Shown here: positions 6,813 to 9,638 of the stretch, piece after piece
Layout: each line of letters opens with the position of its first letter
Position numbering within the stretch: position 1 is the stretch's first letter
Assembly: GCA_902795255.1 (NCBI GenBank)
Contig: CADBKS010000110.1
Coordinates: 9,202-18,839, forward strand
DNA length: 9,638 nt
Source of the DNA: an uncultured Chloroflexota bacterium
GTDB lineage: Bacteria > Chloroflexota > Anaerolineae > Anaerolineales > Anaerolineaceae
Direction: 5' to 3'
Made by a program: the position numbers and the translations under genes
The notes under the pieces: model-generated
What the model saw: only the letters and a program-made list of their open reading frames with translations
Database searches by the model: none
What the model was told of the DNA's origin: nothing

Positions 6813-7440
6813 AAAACGGCGAATAAGAAAAGCGATCGGTTTTTTACTGGCAGCAGCCGGTATTATTATCTTATTATTCATGGCAGCGGGTAAATATCTG
6901 GTCTATTCGGATCATTTAGAGCCTGTTGATGTGATCATCCCATTAAGTGGTAATGATATGAGCCGTATCCGGGAGGCTGCGGCTCTTTATCACCAAAAGG
7001 TCGCTTATAATATTCTGCTCACAAAAACAAATCAGACCTATGGAGAATACTCTATTCCGTATACGGAATATCAGAAGCAGCTGCTTATTGATTTGAATGT
7101 TCCGGGCGGCGGTATTTATATGGCTGAATTTGTTGCCAAAAATACCGGACAGGAAGCAACCGGGATCAAAGACCGAATGTATGAGTATGGTTTTAATAGC
7201 GCTGTTATTGTGACTGATGCATGGCATACCAGACGTGTAAAAATGATTTTTTCCGATTCCTTCAGAAGGACCGGTTTTAAAGTATTGATTTATCCTGTAC
7301 CCGATTCCGGATACAATAAGTATTTCTGGTGGCTTTCACCTGAGGGGTGGGAGCATACGGTCAGTGAGTATCTTCGGATCATCGGGTATATTATCAAACG
7401 GGATACGAATATCCCGGATTATCCTAATAATCTTAAATGA
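6796..7440 (+). CDS. YdcF/SanA-like (DUF218) membrane protein
   Basis: Seen: 214 residues. A short basic start (KKRRIRK) precedes one hydrophobic helix (~13-32), then a soluble domain with the DUF218 signature: D-V-I-I-P-L-S-G near residue 44, a central E-A-T-G segment, and V-I-V-T-D-A-W-H-T-R-R. The helix is probably an uncleaved anchor with the domain outside. Known of the family: YdcF and SanA proteins affect envelope permeability, and ElyC is linked to envelope polysaccharide precursors; biochemistry is poorly defined. The start is TTG at 6796, inside the end of the upstream gene (17-bp overlap), with AAGAAGG only 3 nt upstream. The next in-frame ATG falls within the membrane helix and would destroy it. 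A nearby rarer start codon is possible. The reading frame overlaps the next gene by 4 bp. Confidence 0.8.
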   Translation: MKIICKKRRIRKAIGFLLAAAGIIILLFMAAGKYLVYSDHLEPVDVIIPLSGNDMSRIREAAALYHQKVAYNILLTKTNQTYGEYSIPYTEYQKQLLIDLNVPGGGIYMAEFVAKNTGQEATGIKDRMYEYGFNSAVIVTDAWHTRRVKMIFSDSFRRTGFKVLIYPVPDSGYNKYFWWLSPEGWEHTVSEYLRIIGYIIKRDTNIPDYPNNLK

Positions 7441-7934
7441 TCGAAAGAATCGAACACCCATTTGCTCCGATATTTGATGCCGGATCCCGTGTCCTGCTCC
7501 TGGGTACGATGCCTTCACCGAAGTCCCGTGCAGTTCAGTTTTACTATGGACATCCACAAAACCGTTTCTGGCGGATCCTTCCGGAAATATTCAGTGAAGG
7601 CCTGCTGGTTTCTGTTGATGAAAAAACAGATTTTCTTCATCGGCATCATATCGCGTTATGGGATGTTTTATCTTCCTGCGAGATAAAAGGTGCTGATGAT
7701 TCTTCGATCCGCAATGCAAAACCGAATAACCTGCAAATGATTTTTGCGCTTTGTCAGATCCGTGCGGTTTTTACAAACGGGCAGAAGGCTTCGGATTGTT
7801 ACCGCAAATATTTTGGAAATAATTTTTCAGTGCCGCACATCAGCCTCCCCTCGACTAGTCCGGCAAACTGCCGAAACTGGACTTACGAGACATTGAGAGA
7901 TGCGTATCGTATAATAACTGAATTTACGGACTAA
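7437..7934 (+). CDS. DNA-deoxyinosine (hypoxanthine-DNA) glycosylase, UDG superfamily
   Basis: Seen: 165 residues, a full-length single domain. Near the N-terminus is L-L-L-G-T-M-P-S, the UDG-superfamily motif A, followed by Y-G-H-P-Q-N-R-F-W, which is characteristic of the hypoxanthine-DNA-glycosylase branch. Near the C-terminus is L-P-S-T-S-P-A-N, the motif that contacts the flipped base and minor groove. Role: excision of deaminated adenine (hypoxanthine), and possibly uracil, to start base excision repair in the cytosol. The ATG overlaps the preceding stop codon (ATGA) and has no clear ribosome site, so it is probably translated by coupling. It is the last gene before the convergent inverted repeat. 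Family assignment is firm; the precise base preference is inferred from the family. Confidence 0.88.
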   Translation: MIERIEHPFAPIFDAGSRVLLLGTMPSPKSRAVQFYYGHPQNRFWRILPEIFSEGLLVSVDEKTDFLHRHHIALWDVLSSCEIKGADDSSIRNAKPNNLQMIFALCQIRAVFTNGQKASDCYRKYFGNNFSVPHISLPSTSPANCRNWTYETLRDAYRIITEFTD

Positions 7935-7964
7935 ATCAGCAGCATTAGTGGAAATCTTCGCAGA

Positions 7965-7999
7965 AAACCCCGGATATCTGAATTAAATATCCGGGGTTT
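7965..7999. terminator. Bidirectional intrinsic terminator between convergent genes
   Basis: A perfect 13-bp inverted repeat (AAACCCCGGATAT at 7965-7977, ATATCCGGGGTTT at 7987-7999) encloses a 9-nt loop. It lies 30 bp after the glycosylase stop and 34 bp after the rimO stop. The - strand reading ends in a TTTT run directly after the GC-rich stem. The + strand reading has a shorter T-rich tail. It probably serves both converging transcripts. Confidence 0.85.
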
Positions 8000-8033
8000 G
8001 AAATCTTATTGCTGATATTGGCGTTTCAGGCTG

Positions 8034-9350
8034 TTATTTACTGACAGTTCCCATCAGGTCATAATCACCAAGAACACCTGTAATGTGTACGGGGACGATC
8101 GTCCCGGCTTCCGCATCGCCGCTTACGAATACAAGTCCGTCGATTTCTGGGGCATCCCGGTATGTTCTGCCGACGAGCATTCCATCTTCCTGAATACCTT
8201 CGATCAGTACGTCCATTGTCTTTCCAACGAACCGAAGGTTGATATTGTGGGAGATCTCCTGCTGCAGCAGATACAGTTGTTCCTGACGTTCCAGCTTGAC
8301 TTCTTCCGGTACATCATCAGGCAGGGACGCACTTGGAGTATCTTTTTCAGCAAAATATGGAAATACTCCGACCCGGTCAAATTCCATCGACTCAATAAAA
8401 CGGTACAGTGTTGTGAATTCTTCTTCCGTTTCACCGGGAAAACCGGTGATAAAGGTGGAGCGGATCGCCATTTCCGGCATTCTTTCCCGCATATAATCAA
8501 GGGTCCTTCGTACTGAATCCATATCACTTGGGCGTAGCATCCGGCGGAGAGTGTTCGGATCTGCGTGCTGAAGAGGTATGTCAAGATAGGGAAGAATACG
8601 GTTTTCTGATGCCATCAGGTCAATAAGATGATCGGAGACATATCCGGGAAAGGCATACAGGATCCGGATCCATGGAATGTTTGGGGCTGTTTCTTCGATT
8701 TTTTCCAGCAGATTTGGCAGTGCATCCCTTTCCCCGCGGTCAATACCGTACGATGTGGTATCTTGAGCAATCAGGATCAATTCTTTGATTCCGGATTCAT
8801 CCAATGCTGCTGCGTCTTTCAAAATCTCATTTACAGGTCTGCTGTGCCATTCTCCTTTGATATTGGGAATCGTACAGAAAGCACAGCGCCTGCTGCAGCC
8901 ATCCGCGATCTTCAGGTAGGCACTGCTGCCCTGAATTGCGAACTGACTCAGTCGGTCCATATCCATATGCGTTGATAATGATTGAAGTGGTGTCTTGTTT
9001 CGCAGAGTGTCTATTACCTGTGGGATTTGGTTCAATTTTCGGGTGCCTATGATCGCGTCGATTTTTTTGCAGTGCGTTCGGATCTCATCCGAAAATTTTT
9101 CAGCCATACAGCCGGCAGCGATCAGATATTGTTTTTTCGATTTATGTTTCGCAAGTTCGTTGATCGTCTCGATAGCTTCTTCTCTTGCAGGGCGAATGAA
9201 ACCGCAGGTATTGACGATAAGGATCTCTGCTTTTTGAGGATCATTCTCAAAAGTAAATCCGCGTTTGCTCAGAAGATTCCCCATTGTCGTAGAGTCGACA
9301 GTGTTTTTCGCGCAGCCTAGGGAAACAAGATGAAAGGTGTTCTGTCGCAT
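8034..9350 (-). CDS. rimO: Ribosomal protein S12 methylthiotransferase RimO
   Basis: Seen: 438 residues, the usual RimO length, with all three family domains. The N-terminal MTTase cluster ligands are Cys13 (L-G-C-A-K-N-x-V-D-S), Cys49 and Cys81. The radical SAM CxxxCxxC is Cys152/156/159. The C-terminal TRAM domain (~375-438) contains G-R-T-Y-R-D-A-P-E-I-D-G, characteristic of RimO rather than MiaB. Role: adds a methylthio group to the conserved aspartate of ribosomal protein S12, using two [4Fe-4S] clusters and SAM. The start ATG at 9350 has AGGAG about 8 nt upstream. It follows a RodZ-like gene by 15 bp on the same strand, an arrangement common in Gram-positive and related bacteria. Nothing is missing. 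It is unrelated to the radical SAM gene at 1670. Confidence 0.95.
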   Translation of the reverse strand: MRQNTFHLVSLGCAKNTVDSTTMGNLLSKRGFTFENDPQKAEILIVNTCGFIRPAREEAIETINELAKHKSKKQYLIAAGCMAEKFSDEIRTHCKKIDAIIGTRKLNQIPQVIDTLRNKTPLQSLSTHMDMDRLSQFAIQGSSAYLKIADGCSRRCAFCTIPNIKGEWHSRPVNEILKDAAALDESGIKELILIAQDTTSYGIDRGERDALPNLLEKIEETAPNIPWIRILYAFPGYVSDHLIDLMASENRILPYLDIPLQHADPNTLRRMLRPSDMDSVRRTLDYMRERMPEMAIRSTFITGFPGETEEEFTTLYRFIESMEFDRVGVFPYFAEKDTPSASLPDDVPEEVKLERQEQLYLLQQEISHNINLRFVGKTMDVLIEGIQEDGMLVGRTYRDAPEIDGLVFVSGDAEAGTIVPVHITGVLGDYDLMGTVSK

Positions 9351-9365
9351 AACTGGTCTCCTGTT

Positions 9366-9638
9366 TTATGGAATGTAAGGTGTTGGTGTGTTGGTTGGCA
9401 GCGGTGTTTCGGGCTGCGGCGTATAAGTCGGTTCGTAGGTATTGGTTGGTGTCGGGCTGAATTGCGGAGTCGGTGTGGCAGCCATGTATGGAGAAAAATC
9501 GATCGTGACTACTTCTCCGATTTTCCCAAGCCGCCCCAGGTTTTGCTGATTGTAAACAACACTTACCGCGTCACCGTTCCCGACTGTCAGTTCGATCAGA
9601 TTCTCCGCGTCAAAAGGGTATGTATTGTTTGGGATCGT
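9366..9638 (-). CDS. C-terminal part of a RodZ-like protein (DUF4115 domain), partial
   Basis: Seen: an open frame enters from the right edge and ends at TAA (9368-9366), giving the last 90 residues. Residues ~12-50 of the visible part (A-E-N-L-I-E-L-T-V-G-N-G-D ... G-R-L-G-K-I-G-E-V-V-T-I-D-F) match the DUF4115 beta domain found at the C-terminus of RodZ. The last ~36 residues are Thr/Pro-rich (repeated T-P-T). Known of the family: RodZ-type proteins carry an N-terminal helix-turn-helix and one membrane helix and link MreB to the cell-wall synthesis machinery. Those parts would lie outside this window. The domain is extracytoplasmic. It is encoded 15 bp upstream of rimO and probably cotranscribed with it. 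The Thr/Pro tail beyond the domain is unlike E. coli RodZ. Confidence 0.8.
   Translation of the reverse strand, partial: TIPNNTYPFDAENLIELTVGNGDAVSVVYNQQNLGRLGKIGEVVTIDFSPYMAATPTPQFSPTPTNTYEPTYTPQPETPLPTNTPTPYIP

Noticed and set aside
8034..9350. RimO as part of the radical SAM modification system
   Set aside because: It has all the hallmarks of the housekeeping S12 methylthiotransferase, lies on the other strand behind a terminator, and sits in a conserved rodZ-rimO context.

Overview
The window is bacterial and gene-dense, with a moderate GC content (roughly mid-forties by eye). Seven tightly packed genes on the + strand (142-7934) converge on a rodZ-like/rimO pair on the - strand (9638-8034). 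A strong inverted repeat at 7965-7999 separates the two sets. The lineage is an inference. Thr/Pro-rich linkers of the TPTPT kind, zinc-ribbon membrane proteins and the rodZ-rimO order together suggest an anaerobic Chloroflexota (Anaerolineae-like) bacterium, with a clostridial Bacillota as the main alternative.

The most interesting part is 142-4898. Two membrane-anchored zinc-ribbon proteins are followed by a radical SAM enzyme with a complete SPASM cysteine pattern. The next gene encodes a 584-residue, single-pass, DUF2207-like membrane protein. Its last ~20 residues are seven Cys alternating with Ala, in blocks of four and three split by a Ser and ending GGGR. Predicted topology puts that tail in the cytoplasm, where a radical SAM enzyme could reach it. 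This looks like a RiPP-like maturation pair, except that the substrate would be the C-terminus of a large membrane protein rather than a small precursor peptide. The pairing is inferred from adjacency and tail composition; no modification is visible in DNA.

Downstream in the same direction, with gaps or overlaps of at most ~20 bp, lie a class I SAM-dependent methyltransferase, a MalY/PatB-type PLP-dependent C-S lyase, a YdcF/SanA-like (DUF218) membrane protein and a uracil-DNA-glycosylase-superfamily enzyme of the deoxyinosine (hypoxanthine) type. They may share a transcript with the radical SAM cassette, but their functions look like general metabolism and repair. The methyltransferase is the only one with an obvious possible link to protein modification.

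On the - strand, a partial gene entering from the right edge encodes the DUF4115 C-terminus of a RodZ-like morphogenesis protein. It is followed after 15 bp by rimO, the ribosomal protein S12 methylthiotransferase. This is an ordinary, widely conserved pairing. I saw no tRNA, rRNA, CRISPR array, insertion sequence, attachment site or phage gene.
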